Below are positions 1-13,862 of a DNA stretch of 64,000 bases, piece after piece. The notes under the pieces were generated by a model. It saw only the letters and a program-made list of their open reading frames with translations. It did not search any database and was not told the DNA's origin. The DNA comes from Arenimonas donghaensis DSM 18148 = HO3-R19. Lineage in GTDB: Bacteria > Pseudomonadota > Gammaproteobacteria > Xanthomonadales > Xanthomonadaceae. Positions within the stretch are counted from its first letter, which is position 1. The number at the start of each line of letters is the position of its first letter. The stretch is from the NCBI RefSeq assembly GCF_000743535.1, contig NZ_AVCJ01000001.1, forward strand, positions 434,001 to 498,000, given 5' to 3'. A program made the position numbers and the translations under genes.

Positions 1-21
1 CAAGGAATGACCTGCTGCCCC

Positions 22-98
22 GTAGGAGCGCCTTCAGGCGCGAATTCCTTCCTTGCCCAAGGCAAAGGCAAAAGATTCGCGCCTGAAGGCGCTCCTAC
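22..98. repeat. REP-like inverted repeat pair
   Basis: Two perfectly complementary 23-base arms (22-44 and 76-98) are separated by 31 bases. Each arm begins with GTAGGAG and carries its own small hairpin (GCGCC-TTCA-GGCGC). The architecture matches paired REP sequences (REPINs) of Xanthomonadaceae and Pseudomonas, which are mobilised by RAYT transposases; no RAYT gene is present here. The right arm ends 9 bases before the first gene's start codon. Confidence 0.8.
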
Positions 99-107
99 AG
101 GCTCGGG

Positions 108-1256
108 ATGAGCCTGCAGCTCCGCCTCCACGAACGGCTCGACGACATTCCGGCGCAGGCCTGGGACGCGCTGCACGATGGCGCCAACCCCTTCCTCGCC
201 CATGCCTTCCTGGCCGGGCTCGAACGCCACGGCTGCCTGCGCCCCGCCTGGGGCTGGACACCCCGACACGCCAGCCTCTGGCGGGATGGGGAAATGGTCG
301 CGGCGGCACCGGCCTACCTGAAGGGCAACTCACACGGCGAATTCGTCTTCGACCACGCCTGGGCCCAGGCCCACCAGCGCCTGGGCCTGGCCTACTACCC
401 GAAATGGCTGGTGGCGGTGCCCTATTCGCCCGTCACCGGCCCGCGCCTGCTGGCGCGCGAAACCAGCGACCGCCGGGCATTGCTCCAAGCGATGCGCGAA
501 CGCGGCGACCGCGACGGCCTGTCCTCGCTGCACGTCAATTTCCATCCGTCCACGGAGTCGGCCGCCTTCGGCGACGGCTGGCTGCAGCGCGACGACATCC
601 AGTACCACTGGCGCAACCGGGACTGGCCCGACTTCGACGCCTTCCTGGCCGACCTGCAGCCGCGCAAGCGCAAGAACATCCGCCAGGAACGCGCCCGCGT
701 CGCCCGCGACGGTTTCCGGCTGCGCTGCGTGCACGGCGACGAGGCCAGCGAGGTCGAGCTCGAGGCGATGTACTACTTCTATTGCCGCACCTTCGCCGAC
801 TACGGCAACCACCCGGCGCTCACGCTTGAATTCCTGCAGCACCTGGCCCGGGTGATGCCGCGGCAGCTGGTGCTGGTGTTGGCAGAACGCGAGGGCGAGA
901 TCGCCGCCGGTGCCTTGTGCCTGCGCGGCGGCGACACGCTCTACGGCCGCTATTGGGGCTCGGTGGAGGCCTCGCCCGGGCTGCACTTTGAAACCTGTTA
1001 CTACCAGGGCATCGAATATTGCCTTCGCGAGGGCCTGGCGGTCTTCGAGCCCGGCGCCCAGGGCGAACACAAGGTTCCGCGCGGTTTCCTGCCGGTGCGC
1101 ACGAGCAGCCACCACCACGTCGCCGAACCGGCTTTTGCGCAGGCCCTGGCGCAGTGGTGTGCGCAGGAGCGCCAGGCCGTGGCCGAGCACCAGGCGCTGG
1201 TGCTCAGGCATCATCCCTATCGTGGCCTTCCTGCCGATACCTCCGCTGGACCCTGA
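108..1256 (+). CDS. GNAT/FemAB-like family protein (peptidogalycan biosynthesis type)
   Basis: A 382-residue soluble protein of the GNAT-superfamily group often annotated as peptidogalycan biosynthesis protein or FemAB-like (DUF482). Recognisable family stretches are HVNFHPSTE, the basic run PRKRKNIRQERARV near residue 190, and the C-terminal FEPGAQGEHKVPRGF. Members are thought to be aminoacyl- or acyltransferases, but the substrate is not established and I do not infer one. The start is fixed by the family-typical N-terminus (RLHERLDDIPAQAWDAL). The 3' end overlaps the next gene, aat, by 35 bases, so the two are probably co-transcribed. A REP palindrome ends 9 bases upstream, leaving little room for a ribosome-binding site. 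Confidence 0.75.
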   Translation: MSLQLRLHERLDDIPAQAWDALHDGANPFLAHAFLAGLERHGCLRPAWGWTPRHASLWRDGEMVAAAPAYLKGNSHGEFVFDHAWAQAHQRLGLAYYPKWLVAVPYSPVTGPRLLARETSDRRALLQAMRERGDRDGLSSLHVNFHPSTESAAFGDGWLQRDDIQYHWRNRDWPDFDAFLADLQPRKRKNIRQERARVARDGFRLRCVHGDEASEVELEAMYYFYCRTFADYGNHPALTLEFLQHLARVMPRQLVLVLAEREGEIAAGALCLRGGDTLYGRYWGSVEASPGLHFETCYYQGIEYCLREGLAVFEPGAQGEHKVPRGFLPVRTSSHHHVAEPAFAQALAQWCAQERQAVAEHQALVLRHHPYRGLPADTSAGP

Positions 1257-1968
1257 GCAACCGGCGTGGTTCCCGCCGGCCTCGCAGGCGCTGGCCGACC
1301 CGAACGGCCTGCTGGCCTGGGGCGGCGACCTGTCCCCCGAACGCCTCAGGGCGGCCTATGCACGCGGCATCTTTCCCTGGTACAGCCCGGGCCAGCCACC
1401 CCTGTGGTGGTGCCCGGACCCACGCGCCGTCTTCGACACGCGACGGATACACCTGTCGAGCCGGTTCCGGCGGCGCCTGCGGTCGAGCAACTGGATCGTC
1501 CGCGCCGACACCTGCTTCGACGCCGTGGTCCAGGCCTGCGCCAGCGCGCCGCGGCCCGGACAGGACGGCACCTGGATCCTGCCCGCCATGCGCGAGGCCT
1601 ACGGCGAGCTGCACCGGCTCGGGCACGCCCACAGCATCGAGGTGTTCGATGGCGATCGCCTGGTGGGCGGCCTTTACGGCGTGGCCTCGGGCGAAATGTT
1701 CAGCGCCGAGAGCATGTTCAGCGCGGACCCGGGGGGATCCAAGGTGGCGCTGGCGGCGCTGGGCCACTGGCTGGCCGGCTGGGGCTGGCCGCTGGTGGAC
1801 GCACAGATCACCAACCCACACCTGGTGTCGCTGGGGGCCCAGGCGATTTCGCGCGGGCACTACCTGGCGCGGCTAAAAGTGCTGGCGGCCGCCGCCGGAC
1901 GCCCCGGCAGCTGGTCGGGACTGGCCGCGCTGCCGGCAGCAAGTTTGGCCCCGGTCATTCCCGATTAA
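1222..1968 (+). CDS. aat: Leucyl/phenylalanyl-tRNA--protein transferase
   Basis: Transfers Leu or Phe from aminoacyl-tRNA to proteins with an N-terminal Arg or Lys, creating N-degrons read by ClpS and destroyed by ClpAP. The 248-residue product has the family N-terminus (FPP, then [20 protein letters not shown]), the GIFPWY segment, WWCPDPR, and SAESMFS with the later [10 protein letters not shown] choose the GTG at 1222 because the conserved protein starts within a few residues of it; the frame is open further upstream, but that part lies inside the preceding gene. The substrate-selector and protease genes clpS and clpA lie just beyond infA on the opposite strand, so the N-degron pathway is nearly contiguous here. 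Confidence 0.93.
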   Translation: MAFLPIPPLDPEQPAWFPPASQALADPNGLLAWGGDLSPERLRAAYARGIFPWYSPGQPPLWWCPDPRAVFDTRRIHLSSRFRRRLRSSNWIVRADTCFDAVVQACASAPRPGQDGTWILPAMREAYGELHRLGHAHSIEVFDGDRLVGGLYGVASGEMFSAESMFSADPGGSKVALAALGHWLAGWGWPLVDAQITNPHLVSLGAQAISRGHYLARLKVLAAAAGRPGSWSGLAALPAASLAPVIPD

Positions 1969-1976
1969 CCAAATTT

Positions 1977-2005
1977 TTGCAACTGGGGCAAGGAGATGGC
2001 AGAAT
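1977..2005 (+). promoter_or_regulatory. Putative sigma-70 promoter for infA
   Basis: TTGCAA (1977-1982), a 17-base spacer, then CAGAAT (2000-2005), each 4 of 6 to consensus. It lies in the 80-base gap between aat and infA, giving a leader of about 37 bases. Confidence 0.45.
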
Positions 2006-2048
2006 CACCGGCTTCCAAGCGCGGTTTCCCCGCCCAGCGAAACAGAGA

Positions 2049-2267
2049 ATGTCCAAAGACGATTGCATTGAATTCGAAGGTACGGTTCTCGAGACCCTCC
2101 CGAACACCATGTTCCGGGTCAAGCTCGAGAACGGCCACGTTATCACCGCCCATATTTCCGGTCGCATGCGCAAGAACTACATCCGCATCCTCACCGGCGA
2201 CAAGGTCAAGGTCGAGATGACTCCCTATGACCTGACCAAGGGCCGCATCACCTACCGCATGAAATAA
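2049..2267 (+). CDS. infA: Translation initiation factor IF-1
   Basis: A 72-residue single OB-fold protein that binds the 30S A site during initiation. The sequence is a full-length match to bacterial IF-1: start [13 protein letters not shown], the central [19 protein letters not shown] and the C-terminal [12 protein letters not shown]. It sits next to aat and clpA as in many gammaproteobacteria. It has its own promoter candidate just upstream. Its stop codon directly abuts the clpA stop codon on the other strand, so any shared terminator must lie within coding sequence. Confidence 0.97.
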   Translation: MSKDDCIEFEGTVLETLPNTMFRVKLENGHVITAHISGRMRKNYIRILTGDKVKVEMTPYDLTKGRITYRMK

Positions 2268-4544
<2,277 letters not shown>

Positions 4545-4582
4545 GCTCTGCTCCGGAACGTTTGCTCCGATATGGGGCCAGC

Positions 4583-4909
4583 CTAGGCTTTTTCCATGGT
4601 GCACAACAGGGGGTGCTGGTGCTCCCGGGAGAACTCGTTGACCTGCGTTACCTTCGATTCAGCCACTTCGCGTGTGTAGACGCCGCAAACGCCCTTGCCA
4701 CGGGTGTGGACATGCAGCATCACCTGGGTGGCCTGCTCGCGGTTCATGGCAAAGAAAACCTGCAGGACCTCGACCACGAAGTCCATGGGCGTGAAGTCAT
4801 CGTTGAGGATGATCACCTGGTAAAGGGGCGGCCGGACGACCTCGGGCTTTGCGGTCTCGACCGCCAGGCCGTGGTCGTGTTCGCGTTCGGGTGGGCGTTG
4901 CTGGGGCAT
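4583..4909 (-). CDS. clpS: ATP-dependent Clp protease adaptor ClpS
   Basis: The adaptor that binds N-degron residues and delivers them to ClpA. The 108-residue product has the core [20 protein letters not shown], where the NDDFTPM loop forms the N-degron pocket, and then [22 protein letters not shown]. The first ~35 residues are a polar, variable tail, as expected for the ClpS N-terminal extension that enters the ClpA pore. It precedes clpA in the same orientation. A minus-strand TATACT hexamer lies only 7 bases upstream of the start codon, so the transcript may have a very short or no leader. Confidence 0.95.
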   Translation of the reverse strand: MPQQRPPEREHDHGLAVETAKPEVVRPPLYQVIILNDDFTPMDFVVEVLQVFFAMNREQATQVMLHVHTRGKGVCGVYTREVAESKVTQVNEFSREHQHPLLCTMEKA

Positions 4910-4969
4910 GGCGCAAGTATAAGATGGCCAGGCCGGATTCCGCCGGTTCCCGACCCGGAGTACTCGAAC

Positions 4970-5434
4970 ATGACCCGTCACATCGCCCTGATCTCCCTGG
5001 CCTTGCTGGCCATGCCGGCCTTCGCCGCCAACCACGACGCGGTGGTCAAGGCGCAGCTGGAGGCCAAGGGAACGCCCTTCACCATCGACGACGACGGCGA
5101 CTTCCAGATCACCGTCCGCGTCAGCGACAAGCGTACGCAGCTGGTCTGGGTCCGCTCCGGCGTCGAATCGACCGACCATTACAAGGTGCGCGAGATCTGG
5201 TCGCCGGGCTACCGGGCGCCGGGCGGCGACTTCAGCGCCGCCATCGCCAACGACCTGCTCGAGCGCAGCAACAACCTCAAGCTCGGCGCCTGGGTGAAAC
5301 AGGACGATGTCGCCATGCTGGTCATCAAGATCCCGGCCGACGCCAGCGCCGACGCCCTGGACGAGGCCATCGACCTGGCCGCCGCCTCGGCCGATGCGGT
5401 CGAGCGTGAACTGCTGGGCTCGGACGCCCTTTGA
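4970..5434 (+). CDS. Small exported protein, possible YbjN/CesT-like fold
   Basis: A 154-residue protein with a clear signal peptide ([19 protein letters not shown], then ANHDA). The mature part alternates short strands and helices and resembles YbjN-type or type III chaperone-like folds in pattern only ([19 protein letters not shown], then a central VREIW segment). I do not recognise a catalytic motif and assign no function. The start at 4970 is preceded by CGGAG at good distance. It is divergent from clpS with a 60-base gap. Its stop codon overlaps the TTG start of nudJ, so the two are likely translationally coupled. Confidence 0.6.
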   Translation: MTRHIALISLALLAMPAFAANHDAVVKAQLEAKGTPFTIDDDGDFQITVRVSDKRTQLVWVRSGVESTDHYKVREIWSPGYRAPGGDFSAAIANDLLERSNNLKLGAWVKQDDVAMLVIKIPADASADALDEAIDLAAASADAVERELLGSDAL

Positions 5435-5895
5435 ACTATCGCAGCGGCCGCTTCTGGCAGCCCGACGTCACCGTCGCCACCGTCGTGGTGCGCGAGGGCC
5501 GGCTGTTGATGGTGGAAGAACGGGTCCAGGGCGAGCTGGTGCTCAACCAGCCGGCGGGCCACCTCGAGCCGGACGAAAGCCTGGTCGAGGCGGCCCGCCG
5601 CGAGACCCTGGAGGAAACCGGCTGGGAGGTCGAGCTGACGGCCTTCATCGGCGCCTACCAGTGGACCTCGCCGCGGGACGGCAAGCAGTTCCTGCGCATG
5701 GCCTTCGCGGCCGAGCCGCGTCGCCACGACCCCGACCGCCCGCTCGACGAGGGCATCGTGCGGGCCCTTTGGCTGACACCGGCCGAGCTTGCCGCCGAGT
5801 CGGCCCGACACCGCAGCCCGCTGGTCTGGCAGGTGGCCGAGGACTTCCTGGCCGGACGGCGCCTGCCCCTGCAGGCCCTGACCCAGGTCGCATGA
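5431..5895 (+). CDS. nudJ: Nudix hydrolase, NudJ type
   Basis: A phosphatase-type Nudix hydrolase of 154 residues. The Nudix box is present: G of GHLEPDE, then E of the [16 protein letters not shown] stretch, giving GX5EX7REXXEEXG. The NQPAGHLE lead-in, YQW and RSPLV segments match E. coli NudJ (YmfB), which dephosphorylates nucleoside and HMP-type pyrophosphates. Neighbourhood supports the symbol: E. coli also has nudJ-mnmA-hflD in this order. The start is TTG, overlapping the previous stop as TTGA. The 3' end overlaps mnmA by ATGA. Confidence 0.88.
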   Translation: MNYRSGRFWQPDVTVATVVVREGRLLMVEERVQGELVLNQPAGHLEPDESLVEAARRETLEETGWEVELTAFIGAYQWTSPRDGKQFLRMAFAAEPRRHDPDRPLDEGIVRALWLTPAELAAESARHRSPLVWQVAEDFLAGRRLPLQALTQVA

Positions 5896-7010
5896 GCGGG
5901 GCCCGGGTCATCGTCGGCCTGTCCGGCGGCGTGGATTCGTCGGTGGCCGCCCTGCTGCTCAAGCGCCAGGGCGAGTCGCTGGCCGGGCTGTTCATGCAGA
6001 ACTGGGACGACGGGGAAGACGGCACCGGCGAGTGCCGCGCGGAGGACGAACGCCGCGATGCCCTGCGCATCGCCGGCCTGCTGGGCATCCCCTTCCACAG
6101 CCGCAACTTCGCCGCCGAGTACTGGCGCGACGTCTTCAAGCACTTCCTGGACGAATACCGGGCCGGGCGCACGCCGAACCCGGACGTGCTGTGCAATCGC
6201 GAGATCAAGTTCAAGACCTTCCTCGACGAGGCCCGGGCCCTGGGCGCCGAGGCCATCGCCACCGGCCACTATGCCCGGGTGGAACGACGCGACGGCCGCT
6301 GGTGCCTGCTGCGCGGCGTCGACACCGGCAAGGACCAGAGCTATTTCCTGCACCAGCTCGGCCAGGAGCAGCTGGCCGCGACGCTGTTCCCGGTCGGCCA
6401 CCTGCCCAAGGCCGAGGTCCGCCGCCTGGCCGCCGAAGCCGGCCTGCCGACCGCGGCCAAGAAGGACTCCACCGGCATCTGTTTCATCGGCGAGCGCGAC
6501 TTCCGCGAGTTCCTGGGCCGCTACCTGCCCGCCCGGGCCGGCGAAATCCGCGACCCCCGCGGCGTCGTGGTCGGCGAGCACGCCGGCTGCTGGTATTACA
6601 CGCTCGGCCAACGCGAAGGCCTGCACATCGGCGGTGTCCGCGGGCGCCCGGCGGCGCCCTGGTTCGTGGTCGGCAAGGACGTCGCCGCGAACGTGCTGGT
6701 GGTGGACCAGGGGGGCGACAGCCCCTACCTGTTCTCGAACCGGCTGGCGTCCGAACCGGCCCACTGGGTCGCCGGGTCGCCACCGGCCCGCCGATTCGAA
6801 TGCACCGCCAAGACCCGCTACCGCCAGGACGACCAGGCCTGCACCGTGGAGGTGGACGCGGACGGTTCGCTTTCCGTAGCCTTCGCGTCCCCGCAGCGCG
6901 CGGTGACCCCCGGCCAGTCCGTGGTGCTCTACCGCGACGATGAATGCCTCGGTGGCGCCGTGATCGCCACCACCGACGCCCCCCTGGAAAGGAAAACCGC
7001 CCCACCATGA
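5892..7010 (+). CDS. mnmA: tRNA-specific 2-thiouridylase MnmA
   Basis: Adds sulfur to U34 of tRNA-Lys, -Glu and -Gln using ATP and persulfide from the Tus relay. The 372-residue product has the PP-loop [15 protein letters not shown] at the N-terminus, the catalytic Cys101 in [13 protein letters not shown] and the second active-site Cys197 in [12 protein letters not shown]. Length is typical for the family. It starts with ATGA overlap from nudJ and ends with ATGA overlap into hflD, so all three form one translationally coupled operon. Confidence 0.97.
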   Translation: MSGARVIVGLSGGVDSSVAALLLKRQGESLAGLFMQNWDDGEDGTGECRAEDERRDALRIAGLLGIPFHSRNFAAEYWRDVFKHFLDEYRAGRTPNPDVLCNREIKFKTFLDEARALGAEAIATGHYARVERRDGRWCLLRGVDTGKDQSYFLHQLGQEQLAATLFPVGHLPKAEVRRLAAEAGLPTAAKKDSTGICFIGERDFREFLGRYLPARAGEIRDPRGVVVGEHAGCWYYTLGQREGLHIGGVRGRPAAPWFVVGKDVAANVLVVDQGGDSPYLFSNRLASEPAHWVAGSPPARRFECTAKTRYRQDDQACTVEVDADGSLSVAFASPQRAVTPGQSVVLYRDDECLGGAVIATTDAPLERKTAPP

Positions 7011-7618
7011 AGGACCGCGCCCTCGCCCTCGCCGGCCTGCTGCAGGCCGTGCAGCTGGTTCAGCAGATGGCCCAGACCGGCCAGGCCGAGTCGGCCCCGC
7101 TGGCCGCCAGCATCGACAGCCTGTTCCGCTTCGACGCCGAAACCCCCGAAGCGGTATTCGACGGCGCCGACAAGCTGCGGCCCGGGCTCGAACGCCTGCT
7201 CGGCCAGCTCGAGGGTGGCGCCGGCCGCGACGCCGGCCTTACCCGGATGGCCATGACGGTGCTGCACCTGGAACGCAAGTTCATCGCCCACGCCCGCGCG
7301 CCGGGCGCCGTGCACGAGGCGCTGGAAGACATCGCCCGCCAGCGCGGCCACTTCGGCCCGGCGCATCCGACTGTGCTGGCGCGCCTGGGCGAGCTGTACG
7401 CCAACGAAGTCTCGCCGGTGGGACCGCGCGTGCTGGTGCAGGGCAACCCGGTCTACCTGGGCCAGCCCGACGTGGTCGGCGAAGTGCGCGCCACCCTGCT
7501 CGCCGCACTGCGCGCGGCGGTGCTGTGGCGCCAGCTCGGCGGCAGCTACTGGGACTTCCTGCTGGGGCGCCGGGCGCTGGCCCAGGCGGCCAGGGAATGG
7601 CTCGCCGCAACGGCCTGA
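7007..7618 (+). CDS. hflD: High frequency lysogenization protein HflD homolog
   Basis: A 203-residue mostly helical protein of the HflD family (DUF489), membrane-associated in E. coli where it modulates lambda CII. The general cell role is unknown. Family-like stretches are [19 protein letters not shown] at the N-terminus and [20 protein letters not shown] near the C-terminus. The ATG overlaps the mnmA stop. In E. coli purB follows; here aconitase does. Confidence 0.9.
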   Translation: MKDRALALAGLLQAVQLVQQMAQTGQAESAPLAASIDSLFRFDAETPEAVFDGADKLRPGLERLLGQLEGGAGRDAGLTRMAMTVLHLERKFIAHARAPGAVHEALEDIARQRGHFGPAHPTVLARLGELYANEVSPVGPRVLVQGNPVYLGQPDVVGEVRATLLAALRAAVLWRQLGGSYWDFLLGRRALAQAAREWLAATA

Positions 7619-7666
7619 GGGCGCCGCGTCGCGGTTTCGAACCGGACGGGAGGGTACGGGTTGAGG

Positions 7667-7672
7667 CATAAT
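7667..7672 (+). promoter_or_regulatory. Possible -10 element for acnA
   Basis: CATAAT, 5 of 6 to TATAAT, lies 31 bases before the aconitase start in the 84-base gap after hflD. I see no good -35 hexamer at 16-18 bases, so this is weak on its own. Confidence 0.3.
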
Positions 7673-7702
7673 ACGGGGCTAACCAGCCCCCGGAGCCTGT
7701 CC

Positions 7703-10453
<2,751 letters not shown>

Positions 10454-10461
10454 CCCCACCC

Positions 10462-10483
10462 GGCGCTCCTTCCCCGGAGCGCC
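10462..10483 (+). terminator. Stem-loop after acnA
   Basis: GGCGCTCC and GGAGCGCC pair perfectly around a TTCCCC loop, 8 bases after the aconitase stop. There is no T-run, so intrinsic termination is uncertain. Confidence 0.5.
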
Positions 10484-10507
10484 CCGGGCACGAAGCCCTC
10501 CCCGATT

Positions 10508-10529
10508 GTGGGAGGGACTTCAGTCCCGG
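10508..10529. repeat. Single REP-like unit
   Basis: One copy of the GTGGGAGGGACTTCAGTCCC unit that occurs as inverted pairs at 18727, 19970 and 33747. No inverted partner is present; the trailing GACTGGGAC may be a remnant. It lies between the convergent acnA and lipoprotein genes. Confidence 0.7.
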
Positions 10530-10545
10530 CGACTGGGACAGCGGG

Positions 10546-11094
10546 TCACTCCCAGTCGGCGGAGATCAGCTTCCAGTCGTCGTCTTCCAGGCGCCAGCCC
10601 GTGTTGACCTGGTAGACCTCGGCGCGCTCGGGCAGCCACCTTCCGCCGCCACGGGCGGCCGCCGTGAACCTGACCCGGGCGCGGTCGGCTCCCACCAGTT
10701 CGACGTCCAGCGGCCCCAGCGTCACCCCGACCTCGCGGTTGCGCAGCCAGATCAGGGCCAGGTAGCGCCTGAACCGCTCGCGATCCATCCCGCCCGGGCC
10801 GGCGAAATCCTCCGCGAAGTGCTCGACCAGGCCGGCGCTGTCGCGCGCCTCGGCGGCTTCCTCCATCGCCGAAATCGTCTCGCGCAGGGCCTGTTCCGGC
10901 GGCGTCCGCGAACAGCCCCCGGCGACAACCACGCTCACCGCGGCCAGCGCCGTGAAGACCGCGCGAAACCATACGCGGGCCGCCTTGCCTGACCCCCGAC
11001 GGTATGCTCCAATCGAGCGAATACTCCAATTCCGTTCAGGTGCACGATGCGCCGTGCGGGGAGTGCAGTCATCGGGTATCGAGGGGAAATGCAT
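10546..11094 (-). CDS. Putative lipoprotein, NTF2-like size, start uncertain
   Basis: The frame encodes a hydrophobic segment ([19 protein letters not shown]) ending in a lipobox-like AGGC, then about 120 residues with a charged helix ([20 protein letters not shown]) and strands ending in [12 protein letters not shown]. The shape suggests an exported NTF2-like domain, but I do not recognise a named family. The start is unresolved: the only ATG near a usable position is at 11094, on the same CATG that carries the rpfB start on the other strand, and it would add a 41-residue polar leader. No ATG, GTG or TTG lies in frame between there and the hydrophobic segment. It is convergent with acnA and divergent from rpfB. 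Confidence 0.5.
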   Translation of the reverse strand: MHFPSIPDDCTPRTAHRAPERNWSIRSIGAYRRGSGKAARVWFRAVFTALAAVSVVVAGGCSRTPPEQALRETISAMEEAAEARDSAGLVEHFAEDFAGPGGMDRERFRRYLALIWLRNREVGVTLGPLDVELVGADRARVRFTAAARGGGRWLPERAEVYQVNTGWRLEDDDWKLISADWE

Positions 11095-12775
11095 GGGTTT
11101 CGAACGTCCTTGGCTGGCCAATTATCCGAAGGGCATCGACCCCGAGGTCGACCTGGAGAAATACAGCTCGATCGTCTCGGTGCTGGAGGAATCGTGCCGG
11201 ACCTACCGGGACAATCCCGCCTTCGCCAATTTCGGCAAGCAGCTGACCTACGGCGAGGTCGACAGGCTCAGCACCCAGTTCGCAAACTACCTCCTGCACG
11301 AGCTCAAGCTCAAGAAGGGCGACCGGGTCGCCCTGATGATGCCCAATGTCCTGCAGTACCCGGTCGCCATCTTCGGCGTGCTGCGCGCCGGCCTGACCGT
11401 CGTCAACACCAACCCGATGTACACCGCCCGTGAGCTTCGCCACCAGCTCACCGATTCGGGCGCCAGCGCGATCGTGGTGCTCGAGAATTTCGCCCACGTC
11501 GTCGAGGAAGTCGTCGCCGACACCCCGGTCAAGCAGGTCATCGTCACCGGCGTCGGCGACATGCTTGGTTTCCCCAAGGGCGCGCTGATCAACTTCGTGC
11601 TTCGCCACGTCAAGAAGCAGGTGCCCGACTACGGCCTTCCGGGCCACGTACGGTTCAACGACGCGCTGGCCAAGGGCGCCGGCCAGACCTTGCCGGCCAT
11701 CGAGCTGCGCGGCGAGGACATCGCGTTCCTCCAGTACACCGGCGGCACCACCGGGGTCGCCAAGGGCGCCATGCTGACCCACCGCAACCTGGTGGCCAAC
11801 ATGCAGCAATCGTCCGCGTGGCTGGGAGCCAACGCCACCATGGGCAAGGAGGTGATCATCACCGCCCTGCCGCTCTACCATATCTTCGCGTTGACGGCGA
11901 ACTGCCTGGTCTTCATGAAATTCGGCGGCCTCAACCACCTGATCACCAACCCGCGCGACATGAAGGGGTTCGTGAAGGAACTGCGCGGCATCCCGTTCAC
12001 CGCCATCACCGGCGTGAACACGCTTTTCAACGGACTGCTGAACACGCCCGGGTTCGAGGACGTCGATTTCTCACGCCTGCACCTCACCCTCGGCGGCGGC
12101 ATGGCCGTGCAGCGGGCGGTCGCCGAGCGCTGGAAGAAGGCCACCGGCATCACCCTGGTCGAAGCCTACGGCCTCACCGAGACCTCGCCGGCGGCCTGCA
12201 TCAATCCCATGGACTTGTCCGAATACAACGGCGCCATCGGTCTGCCCATCCCGTCCACGGACGCCTGCGTCAAGGACGATGACGGCAAGATGATGCCGGT
12301 GGGCGAAGTGGGCGAGTTGTGCATCCGTGGCCCGCAGGTCATGGCCGGCTACTGGCAGCGCCCTGAAGAAACCGCCAAGGTGATCGACGCCGATGGCTGG
12401 TTGCACACCGGCGACATGGCCAAGATGGACGAGAAGGGTTTCTTCTACATCGTCGACCGCAAGAAGGACATGATCCTGGTCTCGGGTTTCAACGTGTACC
12501 CGAACGAAGTCGAGGACGTGATCGCACTGATGCCCGGCGTGCTGGAAGTGGCGGCGGTCGGGGTGCCGGACGAAAAATCCGGCGAAGCGGTGAAGGTTGT
12601 CATCGTCAAGAAGGACCCCTCCCTCAGCGCCGACGAGGTGAAGGCCTTCTGCCGCGAGAACCTGACCGGCTACAAGCACCCCCGGTACGTCGAGTTCCGG
12701 GACGAGCTGCCCAAGTCCAACGTCGGCAAGATCCTTCGCCGCGAGCTTCGCGACGGCCCCAAGACCCCGGCCTGA
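11093..12775 (+). CDS. rpfB: Long-chain fatty acyl-CoA ligase RpfB
   Basis: An AMP-forming acyl-CoA synthetase of 560 residues, FadD class. The ATP-binding loop [11 protein letters not shown] is at residues 215-225, followed by [18 protein letters not shown] and the hinge/C-terminal stretch [17 protein letters not shown]; the conserved catalytic Lys region is [14 protein letters not shown] at the end. In Xanthomonas RpfB has FadD activity and turns over DSF-family fatty acids, so here it probably recycles the signal made by the adjacent RpfF. The ATG at 11093 is chosen because it is the family N-terminus (MGFERPWL) and follows GAGGGG. A hairpin separates it from rpfF, so the two may be regulated separately. 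Confidence 0.93.
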   Translation: MGFERPWLANYPKGIDPEVDLEKYSSIVSVLEESCRTYRDNPAFANFGKQLTYGEVDRLSTQFANYLLHELKLKKGDRVALMMPNVLQYPVAIFGVLRAGLTVVNTNPMYTARELRHQLTDSGASAIVVLENFAHVVEEVVADTPVKQVIVTGVGDMLGFPKGALINFVLRHVKKQVPDYGLPGHVRFNDALAKGAGQTLPAIELRGEDIAFLQYTGGTTGVAKGAMLTHRNLVANMQQSSAWLGANATMGKEVIITALPLYHIFALTANCLVFMKFGGLNHLITNPRDMKGFVKELRGIPFTAITGVNTLFNGLLNTPGFEDVDFSRLHLTLGGGMAVQRAVAERWKKATGITLVEAYGLTETSPAACINPMDLSEYNGAIGLPIPSTDACVKDDDGKMMPVGEVGELCIRGPQVMAGYWQRPEETAKVIDADGWLHTGDMAKMDEKGFFYIVDRKKDMILVSGFNVYPNEVEDVIALMPGVLEVAAVGVPDEKSGEAVKVVIVKKDPSLSADEVKAFCRENLTGYKHPRYVEFRDELPKSNVGKILRRELRDGPKTPA

Positions 12776-12799
12776 CAGTCTCTCCAGCGGACCCCGGAC

Positions 12800-12818
12800 G
12801 GCGGCCCCCGAGGCCGCC
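12800..12818 (+). terminator. Putative rpfB terminator
   Basis: A 7-bp stem GGCGGCC/GGCCGCC with a CCCGA loop, followed within 6 bases by a short TTTT run. It lies 24 bases after the rpfB stop and 98 bases before rpfF. Confidence 0.5.
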
Positions 12819-12916
12819 GCTGGCGTTTTGGCGCGGTCTCCAGTGTAGACTGGCCAGGCCCCTTGCGCTCCAAGCCCGGAACGTGTAGGGCCGCCCCCTT
12901 GCCTGGAGAATCCATC

Positions 12917-13810
12917 ATGTCAGTCGTCGAAAACATCATCCGCGAGCCCGCCCTCACCCTGGTCGACCACCGCACCGAAGCCGAAGCCGGCATCGAATGG
13001 TGCTTCATGCACCACAAGCCGGCCGCCGGCTACCGCCCCTGTTTCAGTGAACAACTGCTCGTGGACCTGCGCGAATGCCAGCGACAGGTCGCCAATCGCC
13101 TGGCCAACGACCCGGACCAGGCCGGCAACGAAGTCCGCCACCTGGTGCTGGCGTCCCACTCCGACGTCTTCAACCTCGGCGGCGACCTCGAGCTGTTCTC
13201 CCGCCTGATCCGCACCGGTGACCGGGCCCGCCTGCTCGCTTATGCCCAGCTCTGCGTTTCCGTGGCCTTCCATTTCGCCCGCCTGGCCGATGATCGTGTC
13301 CACAGCATCGCGGTGGTCCAGGGCGACGCCCTCGGCGGCGGCTTCGAGGCCGCCCTTTGCTGCCACACGATCATCGCCGAGGAAGGCACCGGCATGGGCT
13401 TCCCGGAAGTCCTGTTCGACCTGTTCCCGGGCATGGGTGCCTATACCTTCCTGTCGCGCCGGGTCACCCCGGCACAGGCCGAACGCATGATGCTCGACGG
13501 CAACGTCTACTCCGCGGAAGACCTGCATCGCATGGGCGTGGTTGATTTCCTGGTCCCGCGCGGCGAAGGCCTGGCCGCGGCCCGCGAACTGGTGCGCCGT
13601 CGCAAGCGCATGGGCAATGCCTTGCGCTCCATGAACACCGTGCGCATGACCTGCAACCCGGTCAGCCTGGACGAACTGATGCGCGTCACCACGACCTGGG
13701 TGGATGCCGCGATGCGTCTTGGCGACCGCGGCCTGCAGACCATGGAGCGCCTCGTGCGCGCCCAGAAGCGCCGCGTGGCGGGTGGCTCGCCGCTGCGCCA
13801 GGTGATCTGA
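12917..13810 (+). CDS. rpfF: DSF synthase RpfF
   Basis: A crotonase-fold enzyme that makes cis-2-unsaturated fatty acid signals (DSF family) from 3-hydroxyacyl-ACP by dehydration and thioesterase steps. The 297-residue product keeps both catalytic acids: Glu144 in GGGFEAALCCHTIIAEEG and Glu164 in GFPEVLFDLFPGMGAY, matching Glu141 and Glu161 of Xanthomonas RpfF. Also diagnostic are SDVFNLGGDLELF (83-95) and DRARLLAYAQLCV. The ATG at 12917 is chosen for the GGAG at 12905 and the family N-terminal length. It is convergent with rpfC, as in Xanthomonas, with a hairpin between them. Confidence 0.96.
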   Translation: MSVVENIIREPALTLVDHRTEAEAGIEWCFMHHKPAAGYRPCFSEQLLVDLRECQRQVANRLANDPDQAGNEVRHLVLASHSDVFNLGGDLELFSRLIRTGDRARLLAYAQLCVSVAFHFARLADDRVHSIAVVQGDALGGGFEAALCCHTIIAEEGTGMGFPEVLFDLFPGMGAYTFLSRRVTPAQAERMMLDGNVYSAEDLHRMGVVDFLVPRGEGLAAARELVRRRKRMGNALRSMNTVRMTCNPVSLDELMRVTTTWVDAAMRLGDRGLQTMERLVRAQKRRVAGGSPLRQVI

Positions 13811-13818
13811 GGATCGCC

Positions 13819-13855
13819 CCGGATGGCCGCCTCGCAAGGGGGGCGGCCATTCCGG
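13819..13855. terminator. Bidirectional terminator between rpfF and rpfC
   Basis: CCGGATGGCCGCC (13819-13831) pairs with GGCGGCCATTCCGG (13842-13855) with one bulged base. It occupies the 52-base gap between the convergent rpfF and rpfC genes. T-runs are lacking on both sides. Confidence 0.6.
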
Positions 13856-13862
13856 CCGGGGC

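Noticed and set aside
10520-11029. Alternative 169-codon frame overlapping the putative lipoprotein
   Set aside because: It has a usable ATG, but the product is Gly/Arg-rich with no signal peptide or fold-like pattern, whereas the overlapping frame has a hydrophobic segment with a lipobox.
12824-12851. Promoter for rpfF with TAGACT as -10
   Set aside because: TAGACT at 12846-12851 is plausible but no acceptable -35 lies 15-19 bases upstream.
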